39,637 nucleotides of DNA from Azolla pinnata (Eukaryota > Streptophyta > Polypodiopsida > Salviniales > Salviniaceae), in assembly GCA_037176905.1 (NCBI GenBank), contig JBBBWG010033507.1, forward strand, positions 1 through 39,637, in the 5' to 3' direction. The notes beneath the pieces are model-generated. The model was given only the letters and a program-made list of their open reading frames with translations. It had not been told where the DNA came from and ran no database searches. Of the stretch, positions 1 to 10,401 are shown one piece after another. Position 1 is the first letter of the stretch, and each line of letters begins with the position of its first letter. The position numbers and the translations under genes were made by a program.

Positions 1-7
1 AAAACAG

Positions 8-32
8 TTCACCTTGATTCATTCAAGGTGAA
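8..32. repeat. Perfect 10 bp inverted repeat (hairpin)
   Basis: Arms TTCACCTTGA (8-17) and TCAAGGTGAA (23-32) are perfect reverse complements around a 5 base loop. It lies before recognisable reverse-transcriptase homology (from about 112). No terminator-type T run follows. Its role is unknown. Confidence 0.6.
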
Positions 33-111
33 CAACACCAGTTAATGATCATCAAGTTTCCTGTTTCCGAATCGTCGGGTCTTGTTTCCGAATCTTCATA
101 GCCGTTATCAT

Positions 112-2387
112 AACAATTACGACCATGAGGACTCCAATCGGACTGGTGCGGATGTGTACCTTGCCTTAAGGTGCGACAAACTCGGTGGCACATATGGTGA
201 ACGCTATGAACAAGGTCTTGAAGGATTGCATCCCAGATATCACGATGCCCTTCTTGGATGATATTCCGATCAAAGGATGCTTGGATGAGAAGAAGGATGA
301 GGCGAAAGACAAGGATGGACGCAGGAAGTGCGTCATAGATCATGTGAAAGACTGCGAGAAGGCGTTGCAAAGACTCGAAGAAGCGAATCTGACATTTTCA
401 GGAGAAAAGTCCTCATTTGGACAGCCGGAGATCGTGGTGGTGGGTCACTTATGTGGAGCATACAACCGAAAACCCTCGCCATCCAATATGAGCGCAATTC
501 AAGATATGGAGGAATGCGTGTCTCAAATGGAGGTTCAAAGGTTCCTTGGAGCGTGTGCATTTTATCATATTTGGATACCACACTATGCTCATATTGCCGA
601 GCCATTGTATGGTCTGCTGAAGAAGAAGCGAAGGTTTGAATGGACAAGCGAGCATACATTAGCCATTCGAAGACTGAAGAAATTACTAATGGAGGCACTC
701 GCATTACGGAAGGCAAACTCTTCTGATGGCAAGCCTATTTTCGTGACTGTAGATACTAGTTCGACCGCAATCGGATGGGTTATTAACCAAGAGGACGAGA
801 ATAGCAATCGATATGCAATTCGGTTCGGCACGAAGGTGCTAAGTGACAGGTAGAGAAGGTACGCCCAAGTGAAGAGGGAGTTGTAGGGAATTCTCTCGGC
901 AATCAAGTCTGATCGTAACTACCTTATTGGAGCTGAAGTGGTATTTGAGACAGACTGCCTACCCATCTTGGGTATGGTGTCTGGCTGTAATACACCAGAT
1001 AGCACCATGTTACGATGGATCGCGTATGTCAAGTCACTCAATCCGGAGATCCGACATGTAGCTGGGAAGTGTAATGTCGTTGCCGACATGCTATCAAGGG
1101 CGAGATACGATGAAGAAGAAGATCCACGTTCTGATGAAGAGGAGGTGAGCTTGGACTTCTTCACAAGTTCCTATGCTCGAGTGCTAACAACTTTCATAGA
1201 AGAGGACTATGAAGGAGAATTTGTGGAGATCGGGAGATACTTGCGAACACTTCAACGACATGAATCCTATTCAACAGAAGATTTCCATCGAATTCGTAAG
1301 AAGGTGTATAAGTATTTTCTTAAGGATGGAGCTCTTTGGCGACATGCGAAGAAAAAGAGCGGAACTCCAATGCGGGTTGTTTGCAAGTTGGAAGACCGAC
1401 AAGAACTCATGTCGGAGTTTCATAGTAGTGCTTAGGCAGGCCATCGCGGAATATGGGCCACATTCGCAAAGCTTAAGGAGAAGTATTGGTGGCCAGGAAT
1501 CTACAAAGATGTAGCAGCTTACGTGGAAACATGTAAGGAATGCTAGTTCTTCTCCAATGTTCGCCATTGAGACGAACTCCATCTAACTTACCCGTTGGCG
1601 ATACACTACAAATGGATGGTGGACATCGTAATAATGCCAATAGGGGCGATCACAGATCAAGTATCTCGTGCTCGCAAGGGAAGATCTTACCAACCAAGTT
1701 GAATGTCGAGCATTAAGAACTAAGGAGACGTCATCAATATTTAGATTCCTTCTTGAAGATGTTATTTGTAGATATGGATGCATTGGCAAGATTGTGGCTG
1801 ATAGAGGAGAGCTGGATGCCAATGAAGCTAGAGAATTCTTCTCCAGAATGGGAATCAAGTTATCGGTTACCACGACATATAATCCGCAAGAAAACAGGAA
1901 AGTCGAGCATGGACATGGACCTATCGTGAAGGCATTAGTGAAAGCGTGCCATGGGAGAATAGGAGAATGGCCGCGTGTACTACCATTTGCACTATGGGCT
2001 GATAGGACTACCCATAACTCGGTGATGGGATATATGCTAGCAGAGCTCATATTCAGACAGAAGCCGATAATGCTAGTGAAGCAAAGTATTGTTTCATGGC
2101 TAGCATTCCCATGGAAAGATGAGATAAGCAGAGAGGATCTACTAGCTTTGAGGATTCTGCAGTTAGAGCAAAGGTCGGAAGATATAGAAGTGGCAATAAC
2201 ACGGCTAAAGAATGCAAGACTGAAGAACAAGGAAGACTTCGATAGACGACATCGTCTTCGCCCAAGGAGAATCATTGAAGGAGATTGGGTGCTTGTCTAT
2301 GATAGTAGCATAGATAACCAACATAGTACGGTTCGAAAATTTTTTGGTAAATCAACCCGACAAATTTGGAGATTTTTCTTGCGGTAA
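112..2387 (+). pseudogene. Ty3/gypsy pol relic: RT, RNase H, integrase
   Basis: Remnant of a Ty3/gypsy polyprotein. The frame starting at 112 shows RT block B with its Gln replaced by TAA (167) and the RT active site FLDD at 251-262. Connection-domain residues end in LLKKKRRFEWTSEHT. RNase H (about 740-1110) has PIFVTVDTSSTA, KREL and HVAGKCNVVADMLSR. The HHCC zinc-binding module of the integrase lies at about 1420-1550. The integrase core has Asp in MVDIV (about 1618), Asp in VADRGELDA (about 1797) and Glu in NRKVEHGH (about 1900). In-frame stops sit at 851, 884, 1433, 1544 and 1568. The frame changes between about 1640 and 1655, so the last third is read in another frame and stops at about 2387. 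No protease, gag or LTR is seen with it. The element is dead; the family assignment is firm, the exact lineage is not. Confidence 0.9.
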
Positions 2388-2409
2388 AATGTCCGGATGA
2401 GCTCACGGC

Positions 2410-2622
2410 AAAGGCTGCGTCAATATTCCCGAAAATGGCACGAATATGGTCGTGACAAATACGCGGATACACACGTGGCAAAGAGTCCGACAAAATCCGC
2501 GGTAAGAATCACGGTAAAAGTCGCGATAAGCGCCGTTGTAAAGTTACTGCACAGAAAAAAAAAATTTGCCGCAGCAAAGTTGCGGCAAAGTGTAATGGCA
2601 AACAACCTATTCCCTTGTAGTG
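2410..2622 (-). mobile_element. CACTA-type terminus with short-period subterminal array
   Basis: The right edge, read on the minus strand from 2622, is CACTACAAGGGAATAGG. It closely matches other ends in the window (CACTACAAGGTATTGG) and the CACTACAA-type ends of plant CACTA elements. Inside it, 2410-2610 holds about 13 degenerate 11-12 bp units ending in CGGCAAA, CGGTAA or similar. The partner terminus is not found, so this is probably a truncated or non-autonomous element that cut into the 3' end of the gypsy relic. Confidence 0.6.
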
Positions 2623-2627
2623 ACGAT

Positions 2628-3759
2628 TGTTGGCAAGGCAGCTAAATGTGGATACAACAGGGGTTTTAAAATCAGTTTCTCATCCCTCCGACTGGCTACA
2701 TCCCCTCTCATATCGAGTGTTTTGTGGTGATGTAGCTGAGATGGTGAAACTACTACCAAGAAAGGACTATACATTGTTAATTGCAGATACTCCATATGGT
2801 TTCCGACTGGCTGGTTCGATCAATGATGAATAGCCTTATAAATATGCCCAATTGGATAAGATGGTCAAAGATTTTGCACAGTTAACAACTCCACTTTGGA
2901 GAGTTTTAATCTTTCATAGTCGTGACTAGACATATTCAATTACAAAGGCTTTACGAAATACATGTCACGCAGTGGAGGGCCTAACATGGTAATTTTTTTT
3001 TGAATTGATTAAACTTTTTATTTTTTAAATTTAGTGAATTGCTCTAATTTCTTTAACACTTGCATTCTTACTAATCTTTTGACTCTCTTGTAGGGTGAAA
3101 ACTAATGTGAATCGTGCTCCATCTTTCCAGTTTGTCAGCAACACTAAGTCTATCAATGTGGGTTTTTATGACCAGATCAGCAAGAAAAGAGTTCGAGAAC
3201 ACTGCAACGAAAATGGTTTAAGTACATTTTTTTTCCTAGCGGTTACTAGAAAGTTGAGGCATGTTGTAGGCGATACATCTCTGGTCAACCCATATCAAAA
3301 ACCACAAATACTAATTAATCGATTTCTGGACCTGTTCTCAAATCTCGATGATTGGATTCTTGACCTCTTCTCTGGCACAGGTATTATTATCTTATTATTG
3401 TTTGTTTTCAGGCTTTTACTTATTCTATTGTGACTTGATTGTTATCTGACTAATGATTTGTTAATATCATGTAGGAACAACACTTGCTTGCACCCTCAAC
3501 AAGTTTAGAAATTGTATTAGTTTAAAACTAGATGAACCTCAAATCAGTTTTATCAAGATGCGAATCAATGGAATATGGGAGTGTCCCGATGCTGATGAAG
3601 AAGTTGGTGCAAAGTAAATTGGTAATACTGAATGGTTTCAGGCCGCCTTAGGAGAACTAATGCCACCCTTGGCTAATGAAGCGGGTGAATTTGGTGATCT
3701 TGAAGATGCACCTTCTTGTGAACCATTGGGACATGATGGCAACGATGAACTTCCGTAGC
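2628..3759 (+). pseudogene. Broken DNA amino-methyltransferase (N6-adenine/N4-cytosine type), three exons
   Basis: The enzyme family transfers a methyl group from S-adenosylmethionine to the exocyclic amine of A or C in DNA. Exon 1 (to 2988) has FCGDVAEMVKLLPRKDYTLLIADTPYGF; DTPY takes the place of the catalytic motif IV (D/N/S)PP(Y/F). Exon 2 (3094-3380) ends in NPYQKPQ followed by DLFSGTG. Exon 3 (from 3475) continues GTTLACTL and ends the SAM-binding motif I. Motif IV before motif I is the beta-class order typical of N6_N4_Mtase. Two GT-AG introns, 2989-3093 and 3381-3474, keep the reading frame when removed. Breaks: TAG at 2831, TAG at 2930, TAA at 3615, with an acidic tail readable to TAG at 3757. 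The 5' end is cut by the adjacent CACTA terminus. Introns argue for long residence in a eukaryotic genome rather than bacterial contamination. Whether the ancestor methylated C or A cannot be told. Confidence 0.8.
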
Positions 3760-3769
3760 AAACATCCGA

Positions 3770-4315
3770 CCAACCGGTCCTAGCCAATACGAAGAATATA
3801 GTGGAAGATGATTTGTTATTGATGTAGATCAAAACTCTAAACTAATGTATTAGATCACTTTTGATATAATATCTCAATCTTTGTTTGAATTGTCTTCTTT
3901 ACCAAGTTTTATAATTTTTGATACTTTTGTATTTTGAATCTAAAATATGATTCTTTGATTTTAAACAAGCTCATTCATGACTATATTTGACATTTTCTTA
4001 ATAACATTTGAAATTGTTTTGGCTTGTAAATTGTGAACTTATATAAACTGGTTGTTTTGATCTCAAATATGCTTAAATACAAATGTTGTCATCTATACAG
4101 GCATGACATTTTTGTCTTATTTGTAGCTTTTTGGAATTTTTCTTATGATTTACATTTACAAATTTCACAAATTTGCTAGTTTCATAATACATGTATCATT
4201 ACCAACCTTTATGTATACATTAAATATTTTTTTCGCTTAAATTTTGCTGTAAAAAATATATGTTTAAGGAATCTTAAAAGAGAATGCGCAATATTACTTG
4301 TCCTTCGTGTAATAG
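3770..4315. other. AT-rich stretch without recognisable gene
   Basis: Downstream of the methyltransferase relic. No long frame, no known domain and no clear repeat seen. It may include the old 3' UTR of that gene. Confidence 0.5.
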
Positions 4316-4317
4316 TG

Positions 4318-4658
4318 TTTACATGTGCGGAAGGTACTCGAACACTTAAGAGCCTATGGTCTTTATACCAAATTGGAGAAGTGCAGCTTTGATGCAGTTT
4401 TGATTACAAAGAAGTCAAGTTCTTAGGTTGTACCATTTCATCTAAAGGTATCTTCATGGATCTAACGAAAGTTCAAATAATATTGGACTAGCAAAGTCCA
4501 AGTTCCATACGCGACGTCTAGTGTTTCCTTGGATTTTTGCCAACTTACTGTAAATTCACCAAAAAAAATCAAGCATTTGTTTGGACTATTGAAGCAGAGA
4601 AAGCCTTTACTCAATTGAAAAGAGGCATTCACATCAACTCCTGTCTTAGCTCATGTTT
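4318..4658 (+). pseudogene. Ty3/gypsy reverse-transcriptase fragment, heavily decayed
   Basis: Pieces of the RT C-terminus and connection region appear in shifting frames: VLEHLRAYGLYTKLEKCSFD, then a degraded FLGF-type stretch (CFLGFCQL-like), then KNQAFVWTIEAEKAFTQL and a T(P)VLAH-type end. The last block resembles the equivalent part of the chromovirus at 38.1-38.3 kb (KNQAFVWTPEANKAFTQL), so it is probably a relic of a related element. It is cut off at 4658 by a T-rich tract that looks like the tail of another insertion. Confidence 0.75.
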
Positions 4659-4790
4659 TTTTTTTTCTTTTCCAAAAAAGAATTCCTTTTATTAGTTAAG
4701 GAGAATACATGAGAAATCAAGAGGGAATGCTACAGAATGTAGTACAATCAAACCCTAATTAGTAACTAAAGAAAACAACCACAACGGTGG
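4659..4790 (-). mobile_element. Possible 3' end of a LINE-type retrotransposon (minus)
   Basis: Read on the minus strand, an AATAAAAGGAATTC segment is followed by TTTTTTGGAAAAG and a long A run (the T tract at 4661-4670). It abruptly terminates gypsy homology, as a poly(A)-primed insertion would. No coding sequence supports it. Confidence 0.35.
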
Positions 4791-5280
4791 CTTGTAATTC
4801 CATCATGGCCTTGCCCGTATCAACGAAACGATAATCATCACTATTGTCATAAGATCATCAGCAAAAAATTGTATTAATATATTTAATTTAGAAAACTAGG
4901 TATAGCAATTTGAATAATTTCAAGAATTGGAAAATCAATCTCTTTATTTGCTATTTCATATTTGGCAATAGAAATCTTCAAAAATGGGAAAATTGAAGGA
5001 AATAACTGCAGAAAACTTTTGGTAAATTTCTATTTCTTCTTGGGCATCTTGGAATCAGTTCAAGTGATTGGTTAAAATATGCAAATGGCTCGGTTTTCAA
5101 ATATATCTTTGCAATCATAGTAAATGCGAGGTAAATACATGGAAAATAATTCTCAACAGTTACCACAAATATGTTGAAAATGTATAGTTTATCATTCTTG
5201 GCATGCGCCATATGCATGGCAAATATGAGGCAAACATTGATCTCACACAAGTAATTAAATCTCCATTATAAAAAAATCAA
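4790..5280. other. AT-rich stretch without recognisable gene
   Basis: No domain seen. The 90-codon minus-strand frame at 4978-5250 has no family features and biased AT-rich composition, so it is not called as a gene. Confidence 0.4.
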
Positions 5281-5560
5281 GCTTTGCGTCCTGGATGCGA
5301 CAAAGTTACAACAAATGTGCATCAAATTTGCGAAAAATTTGTGTCAGTGTGACATCAACATCGCATCAAATTTGCGACAATTTAACATTAATCTTGCATA
5401 AAATGTGTGGCTAAGTCGCATCAAACTTGAGACATGGTCAACTATTGTGACATAGTTGTGGCAAATATTAGCTGCAAGTCATGTCAAGTGTGAGCCAAAT
5501 TTTTGGGAATCGTTGTGGTAAACTTGATGGTGGCAATGTCACAAAAAAATAAAATATATT
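5281..5560. repeat. Degenerate 11 bp array (GCATCAAATTT-like units)
   Basis: About 20 units of roughly 11 bp with the theme YGC(A/G)(T/A)CAAATT, for example TGCATCAAATT, TGCGAAAAATT, TCGCATCAAAC, TGGCAAATATT. It belongs to the same loose family as the sharper arrays at 32.5 and 34.8 kb. Confidence 0.55.
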
Positions 5561-5581
5561 GTTGACTGTAACAACTAGTAG

Positions 5582-5793
5582 GACATTTTTCATGAAGAGA
5601 TTTCATGGAAAACAATCGTCAAATTATTGATGATTAGCTTGTAGACATTTTTCATGAAGAGATTTCATGGTAAACAACCGTCAAATTATTGATGATTAGC
5701 TTGTAGTGGTATCATAAACTAAGTGCCACTCGTCAAATTTTTCATGAAGAGATTTTGGGGGAATAGCATCAAATTGATGAATGCCTTGTAGTG
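5582..5793. repeat. 62 bp tandem repeat ending in CACTA-like edges
   Basis: Two 62 bp units, 5582-5643 and 5644-5705, share GACATTTTTCATGAAG, GTCAAATTATTGATG and end in GCTTGTA. A third diverged unit follows. TTGTAGTG occurs at 5701-5708 and 5786-5793, each followed by GTATCATAAA after an overlapping G. These are minus-orientation CACTACAA edges, so the block looks like serial short derivatives of a CACTA terminus. Confidence 0.6.
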
Positions 5794-5895
5794 GTATCAT
5801 AAATTGAGTGTGCATTATCAATGCTTGTTCAAAGTAGTGACAAAACCATCAAGTATAACCAAAATGTTGTTACCAAGTTTTGAGGCTGACACCTT

Positions 5896-6130
5896 CGCTA
5901 CAAGGTATTGGGTTGTTTATTGCAACCATTTGCCGCAACCTAGGTTGCGGCAAATTTTTTTCAAAATCACGTCAAATTTTTCATGACTATTACCTTAAGT
6001 TTCATGTGATTTTTTTCAACAATTTTGATGCGCCATTTACTGCGAGTGTAAACACGTCTGTAGCCGCGACCTTGCTACAAAATTGTTCACTCCAAATATG
6101 TTGCTACCTTTATCGCATATTTACAGCAAC
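5896..6130 (+). mobile_element. CACTA-like left end (CGCTACAAGGTATTGG) and short array
   Basis: The edge CGCTACAAGGTATTGG at 5896 differs by one base from CACTACAAGGTATTGG at 8443. Inside lie TTGCAACCATTTGCCGCAACC and its inverse GGTTGCGGCAAA (near 5920-5960), a small inverted repeat built on the GCGGCAAA motif, then degenerate units with GCGA/GCAA cores. Taken with the other copies, it fits the subterminal region of a CACTA-type element. Confidence 0.55.
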
Positions 6131-6200
6131 ACTATGTCACAGGCAAGATTTGAACCAATGACCTCATTTCACACAATTAAGTGATCGAACCAAATAGAGC
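6128..6200 (-). repeat. tRNA-like segment (SINE-head-like), copy 1
   Basis: On the minus strand a box-B-like GGTTCAAATCTTGCCTGTGA is preceded by TGAAATGAGGTCATT and a D-arm-like TTGGTTCGATCAC. The same layout recurs at 7280, 7995, 22590, 23395, 24235 and 24360. It does not fold as an intact tRNA, so it is a tRNA-derived repeat module and not a tRNA gene. Confidence 0.5.
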
Positions 6201-6229
6201 AAAAATGTTCAATATTTAATTATCTATCT

Positions 6230-6545
6230 ATATTCAGATCAATATACATATATACATCTAAATGTGTATATACATCTACATATACATGTAAATATACATG
6301 AAGATATGAATATTTAGGTGTATATATATGTATGTATGTATAGACAAGCGAATATGAATCAGACATGTACATATATAGGTGAATATGCCTGTATCTGACC
6401 ATTTATAAGTCAATATATATCAAACATGTACATATATAAACGAATATGCTTATATCTATGTATATACACACAAATATGCATGAAAAAATGAGAATTTAAA
6501 TTTATATGCATGTATGTATTCAGATACAGGTGAATATATTATAAT
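6230..6545. repeat. AT-rich ~30 bp minisatellite
   Basis: Irregular tandem units of about 30-40 bp with the theme ATGCATATATAGGTGAATATGCATGTATGTAT. Open frames across it (repeated HIHLYMHTY-like peptides) are by-products of the repeat. Similar tracts follow each tRNA-like module. Confidence 0.65.
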
Positions 6546-6740
6546 ATAAGCTAATTTGTAATATGTTGCAATAAACAGAGCTTCTATGTTACAACAATGT
6601 CGTTGCACAATGTGTAGTAAAGATCCAATTTTGCTGCATATTTACTTGCAACATAGATGTACTTGTTATTGCTAAATTACCATGACCATATTGCATATGT
6701 ACTACACATTGTGTCCCAATCAAGATCTGTATGTATGCAA
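6546..6740. repeat. Degenerate GCAACATAGA-type repeat segment
   Basis: Contains TGCAATAAACAGAG, TGTTACAACAATG, TTGCTGCATATTTACTTGCAACATAG and TTGCATATGTACTACAC. These resemble the segment at 22.75-22.96 kb and belong to the composite repeat family. Confidence 0.45.
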
Positions 6741-6905
6741 TTACAAATGAATATGCATCTATCTATCCATATACAGGTGTCTATGCATGCATATATGCAT
6801 ATAGAGATAAATATGCATCTACCATATATCAATAGATAGGTGAATATGAATGTATATACTGATGAATATTCAAGTATGCTTGTTGGTAAAGATCAATATG
6901 TCTGT
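6741..6905. repeat. AT-rich ~30 bp minisatellite, second tract
   Basis: Units such as ATGAATATGCATCTATC and CATATACAGGTGTCTATGCATG continue the same minisatellite family as at 6.2 kb. Confidence 0.55.
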
Positions 6906-6939
6906 ATTCATGCGTGGGACAAATAAGTTATAAGTAAAA

Positions 6940-7150
6940 ATATCTCACATGAATAGGCTCAGATAAGCCTCATATATATAGGTAATGAGGGCTTGAGTTT
7001 CTCACTATCTTCAGAGCTCTCAAACTCTTTAGCTTCTAAAATGAAGATGTTTTTGAAGATGTAAATGTTCTCAAATTGAGAATAAAAAGAAATATATAAA
7101 AATAAATAAAATGAGAATAAAATATATTTTTTTAATTTAAATATTTGCAC
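6940..7150 (-). repeat. Composite-repeat core module, inverted copy
   Basis: The minus strand carries GGGCTTGAGTTC-complement features: ATGAATAG, a 'gag aa(a)ctcaagccc' segment, a CTTCATTTTAGAA stretch and AAAATAAATAAAATGAG-type AT DNA. The same order appears in plus orientation at 8760-8965 and 21470-21720. It is a roughly 200 bp conserved, apparently non-coding core shared by three blocks. Confidence 0.6.
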
Positions 7151-7279
7151 CTAAACTTGTAGTAACAGTCACTTCTACAAGTACAATAAAAGTCACAAAC
7201 AATTGCACTAAAAGGTCAAATTTTAGAACGACCATTTGTATAAACTTCTAGAAGACAAGGAATGGTCATTACAACAACA

Positions 7280-7370
7280 TCCTGTCACAGGCAAGATTAG
7301 AACCAATGACCTAATTTCACACAACAAATAATCTAGCCAATTGTTCCAACATACAATTACATAATATACT
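7280..7370 (-). repeat. tRNA-like segment, copy 2
   Basis: The minus strand reads TTGGAACAATTGGCTAGAT, then AAATTAGGTCATTGGTTCTAATCTTGCCTGTG: D-arm-like and box-B-like parts with the spacing seen in the other copies. The box B core is mutated (TTCTAAT). Confidence 0.5.
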
Positions 7371-7429
7371 TACTAAATGTATCTTTATTATTATTGCAAT
7401 CTACTATATCTATTTATCTATACTTATAC

Positions 7430-7905
7430 AAATCAATATACATGTATACATCAAAATATACTTATACATCTACCTAGACATGTAAATATATATGAATATA
7501 TGAATATTTATGCGTATATATATGTATACATATAAAAGCGACTATTAATAAGACATGTACATTATAGGTGAATGGCATGTATACATGGATATACGGGTAA
7601 TTCTGCATGTATGTTTAAATATAGATGTGAATATGCTTGTATCTGACCATTTACAGGTCAATATGCATCAAACATGTACATATATAGATGAATATGCATA
7701 TACACACAAATATGCATGAGAAAATGAATATTGACATGAATATACACGCATGTATGCATATACAGGTGAATACATGCTCAGGTCAATATGCATCAAACAT
7801 ATAGTAGATATATAGATGAATATGCATATACCCACAAATATGCTTGAGAAAATAAATATTGACATGAATATACATGCATGTATGTATATACAAGTCAATA
7901 CATAC
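7430..7905. repeat. AT-rich minisatellite with ~120 bp higher-order repeat
   Basis: ATGCATCAAACAT, TATAGATGAATATGCATATAC, CACAAATATGC, TGAATATTGACATGAATATAC occur twice in the same order (about 7665-7765 and 7785-7890). This is a duplicated higher-order unit on top of the ~30 bp minisatellite. Confidence 0.6.
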
Positions 7906-7994
7906 TAATATAAGCTAATTTGCAGTACATTGCACTAAACCAACGTCCATGTTGCAACATCCTGGAAAAATGTGCCATTTTTAGTATCACGACC

Positions 7995-8090
7995 ATACTA
8001 CAACATCTACCCCAGGCAAGATTTGAACACAAGACCTCATATGAAATGATCAAATGATCTATCCAATCAGTCCAACATACAATTATATAA
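7995..8090 (-). repeat. tRNA-like segment, copy 3
   Basis: The minus strand shows TGTTGGACTGATTGGATAGATC, then TGAGGTCTTGTGTTCAAATCTTGCC. This has the same D-arm and box-B-like layout as the other copies and is followed on its 3' side by degenerate GCAACAT-type DNA. Confidence 0.5.
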
Positions 8091-8129
8091 TATATATACT
8101 AAATTTAAAATATAAGGATTAGTATCTAA

Positions 8130-8440
8130 ATATCTATCCATATATAGTTTAATATGCGTCTATACATCTAAATAAACATGTAAATATATACATGAATATA
8201 TGAATATTTATGCATATATATATGTATGTATGTATGGATATATACAAGAGAAAATATATCAAACATGTATATATATAGGTGAATATGCATGTATGCAATT
8301 ATTGGTGAATATATACATATACATACATATTTAGGTGAATATATATGTAGCTATCGATGTATAGGTTAATATACATGTATGTATGCATATATAGGTGAAT
8401 ATGCATGTATGTATGCATATATACCTAGATATGCATCTAT
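8130..8440. repeat. AT-rich ~30 bp minisatellite ending at a CACTA edge
   Basis: Repeats of TATATAGGTGAATATGCATG and variants run up to 8440. They stop two bases before the CACTACAAGG edge at 8443, so this is a clean junction between modules. Confidence 0.65.
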
Positions 8441-8442
8441 CT

Positions 8443-8730
8443 CACTACAAGGTATTGGTTAGTTTGGCATGAGTTTTGCCATTAAATTTTATCTGCAAAA
8501 GTTTAAACAAAATCACGGCAAATGACATAAAAAATTTGCTGCGAGTTTTACGAGTTTTCCCGTGAGTATTGTCGCGCGTATATATGCACATATGTGTGCG
8601 AATATATACGCAAGTATATACACACGTACATACGTGAGTATACACACACATACATATATACGCAAAAATATACACATATATACGCAAAAATATACACGAA
8701 TTTACCGCGTCTATTTACACATGTATATAC
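8443..8730 (+). mobile_element. CACTA-like left end (CACTACAAGGTATTGG) with subterminal repeats
   Basis: The edge CACTACAAGGTATTGG at 8443-8458 has the CACTA start of plant En/Spm-class elements. Inside lie GGCATGAGTTTTGCC, TCACGGCAAATG, TTTGCTGCGAG, then (8570-8730) a TATACGCA/TATACACA-type tract with repeats of about 18-20 bp. No right partner is visible before the core module at 8760. Confidence 0.65.
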
Positions 8731-8759
8731 ACAAATATATATGTGAAATTAAATTAAAA

Positions 8760-8965
8760 CATATTTAAATTAAAAAAGAACAATAATCTCATTTTATTTA
8801 TTTTTATACATTTCCTTTTGTTCTCAATTTTGAGAACATATATATGTTCAAAAGCTTGTTCATTTTAGAAAGCTTCTTCATTTCAGAACTCGTAAGATGA
8901 ATGAGAACTCAAGCCTTCACTCTGTCTAAGACTATTCATGTGGGTTATTCTCACTTCTTACTCGT
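8760..8965 (+). repeat. Composite-repeat core module
   Basis: Shares with 21470-21720 the ordered blocks CATTTTATTTATTTTTATA, CTCAATTTTGA, ACATATATAT, AGCTTCTTCATTT, AAGATGAATGAGAA, CTCAAGCC, ACTATTCATGTGG and ACTCGTCTAT (ACTTGTCTAT in the other copy). No coding frame spans it. Confidence 0.65.
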
Positions 8966-9011
8966 CTATCTCCTCTTGTATACGTTAATTTATCTTTATA
9001 TGAATATACAT

Positions 9012-10285
9012 TGGCATATTTATCTTTGATCTTAATTCATCTAGAATATGAGCATAGCAAATAGAACTGAAAATTCTTAAATGTGACAAATCTGGTTTTC
9101 TACCGGACCATGTTTCTTCAAGAGTTATAGAATGCACACTAGCAGTTGAACATCTATTTATCAAATACACGGGAGTAGACATGGCATTAGTCCAAAAATA
9201 ATAAGGCATGTTTTTTTCACTAAGCATGTATCAAGCAACTTCAACAATAAGTCTATTTTTCCTTTATGTGATCCCATTCGTATACCTACATGTAAACTGT
9301 CTGCGTATGTCACATGAATCATACAACTAATTAAAAATTCATGGAAGAAATACTCACCACCACCATCTATTCTCAACACTTGAATGATTGCATTTGACTC
9401 ATTCTCCACTTGATTTTTGAATATTTTGAAATAATAAAATACATCTGATTTATTTTTCATAAAATAAATCCAAGTTTTATGCATGTAATAATCTATGAAT
9501 GTAGCGTAATACTTGTTACCACCAATAGATGTTTCTGGATTAGGTCCCCATACATCTAAGTGTACTAATTGCAATGTATAACTACATTTAAAATTCTCTT
9601 TCTTAAAAGGCAATCATCCTTGCTTTCCAAATTGATAGGTTTCACATACATGATGCATATTACTTTCTCTAAACAATGGGCAACCAATAACTATATTGTG
9701 TGACATCGTATCTATTAGTTTTTCCAAGTATACATGAACAATTCTCTTATGCCATAAATATATTTTTGCTACATGTTTATTATCATTTGTAAGACAATTT
9801 TGATGACAATTTGAATTGTTTACCTCCATTGTGAACAATCTTCCTTCTCTTTTTCCTTTTGCAACTAGCTTGAACCCTTTCTGAGGATCTTCCACAAAAC
9901 ATCCTTTTTGAGAGAACCTGACTTGTAATCCTTTCTTGACTATTTGTCCAATTGAAATTAAATGTTTTGTAATTGTGGGAACATGTAGTACATCAAATAA
10001 AAAATTTCTTGTTCCATATGAATTTTGTAAAGGAACATTAACAATATGTTCTATCACATGTTTACTATCATCATCCATTTGTACATATCCACAAACATTT
10101 GTTGACGGCATGTTTTCAAATAGTTTCCCATTACAATACATGTGGTTACTACAACTACTATCAATATGCCAAATTTTATCACTATCTACATCATTTGCCG
10201 CATATTTGACACGTAAATAGATGGGACACTTGATGCAAATATTGCCTGAAGTTAGAAGTAAGCATAGATAGAAGAATTGAGGCAA
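9012..10285 (-). pseudogene. Ty1/copia pol fragment: protease, pre-integrase, integrase
   Basis: Reading leftward from 10285: protease block WHIDSSCSNHMY, where copia proteases normally have D-S-G; then VLHVPTITKHLISIGQ. The GAG_pre-integrase block LWHKRIVHVYLEKLIDTMSH ends in VCETYQFGKQ, with Tyr where Cys is usual. After an in-frame TGA at 9614-9616 comes the integrase core LVHLDVWGP (first Asp), IDYYMHKTWIYFMKNKSDVF and VLRIDGGGEY (second Asp). A frameshift near 9230-9300 removes the block with the catalytic Glu. The other frame resumes with MLSEKNMPYYFWTNAMSTPV and EETWSGRKPDLSHLRIF. RT and RNase H are missing, and the left end abuts composite-repeat DNA. It is a dead fragment. The order PR-GAG_pre-INT-INT is diagnostic of copia. 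Confidence 0.92.
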
Positions 10286-10401
10286 TTATTGTCATGCAAT
10301 TGATGCAATTATTATTGTTGCATCAGGCATTTTGTTTAAAGTCCCAATGCAATCTCATTTTCTTCAGTAGTGTTGTTGGTTTAAGGTTCGTGTTCATTCC
10401 G

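Noticed and set aside
185-906. Alternative small frames overlapping the first gypsy relic
   Set aside because: Shadows of the RT/RNase H frame; no motifs of their own.
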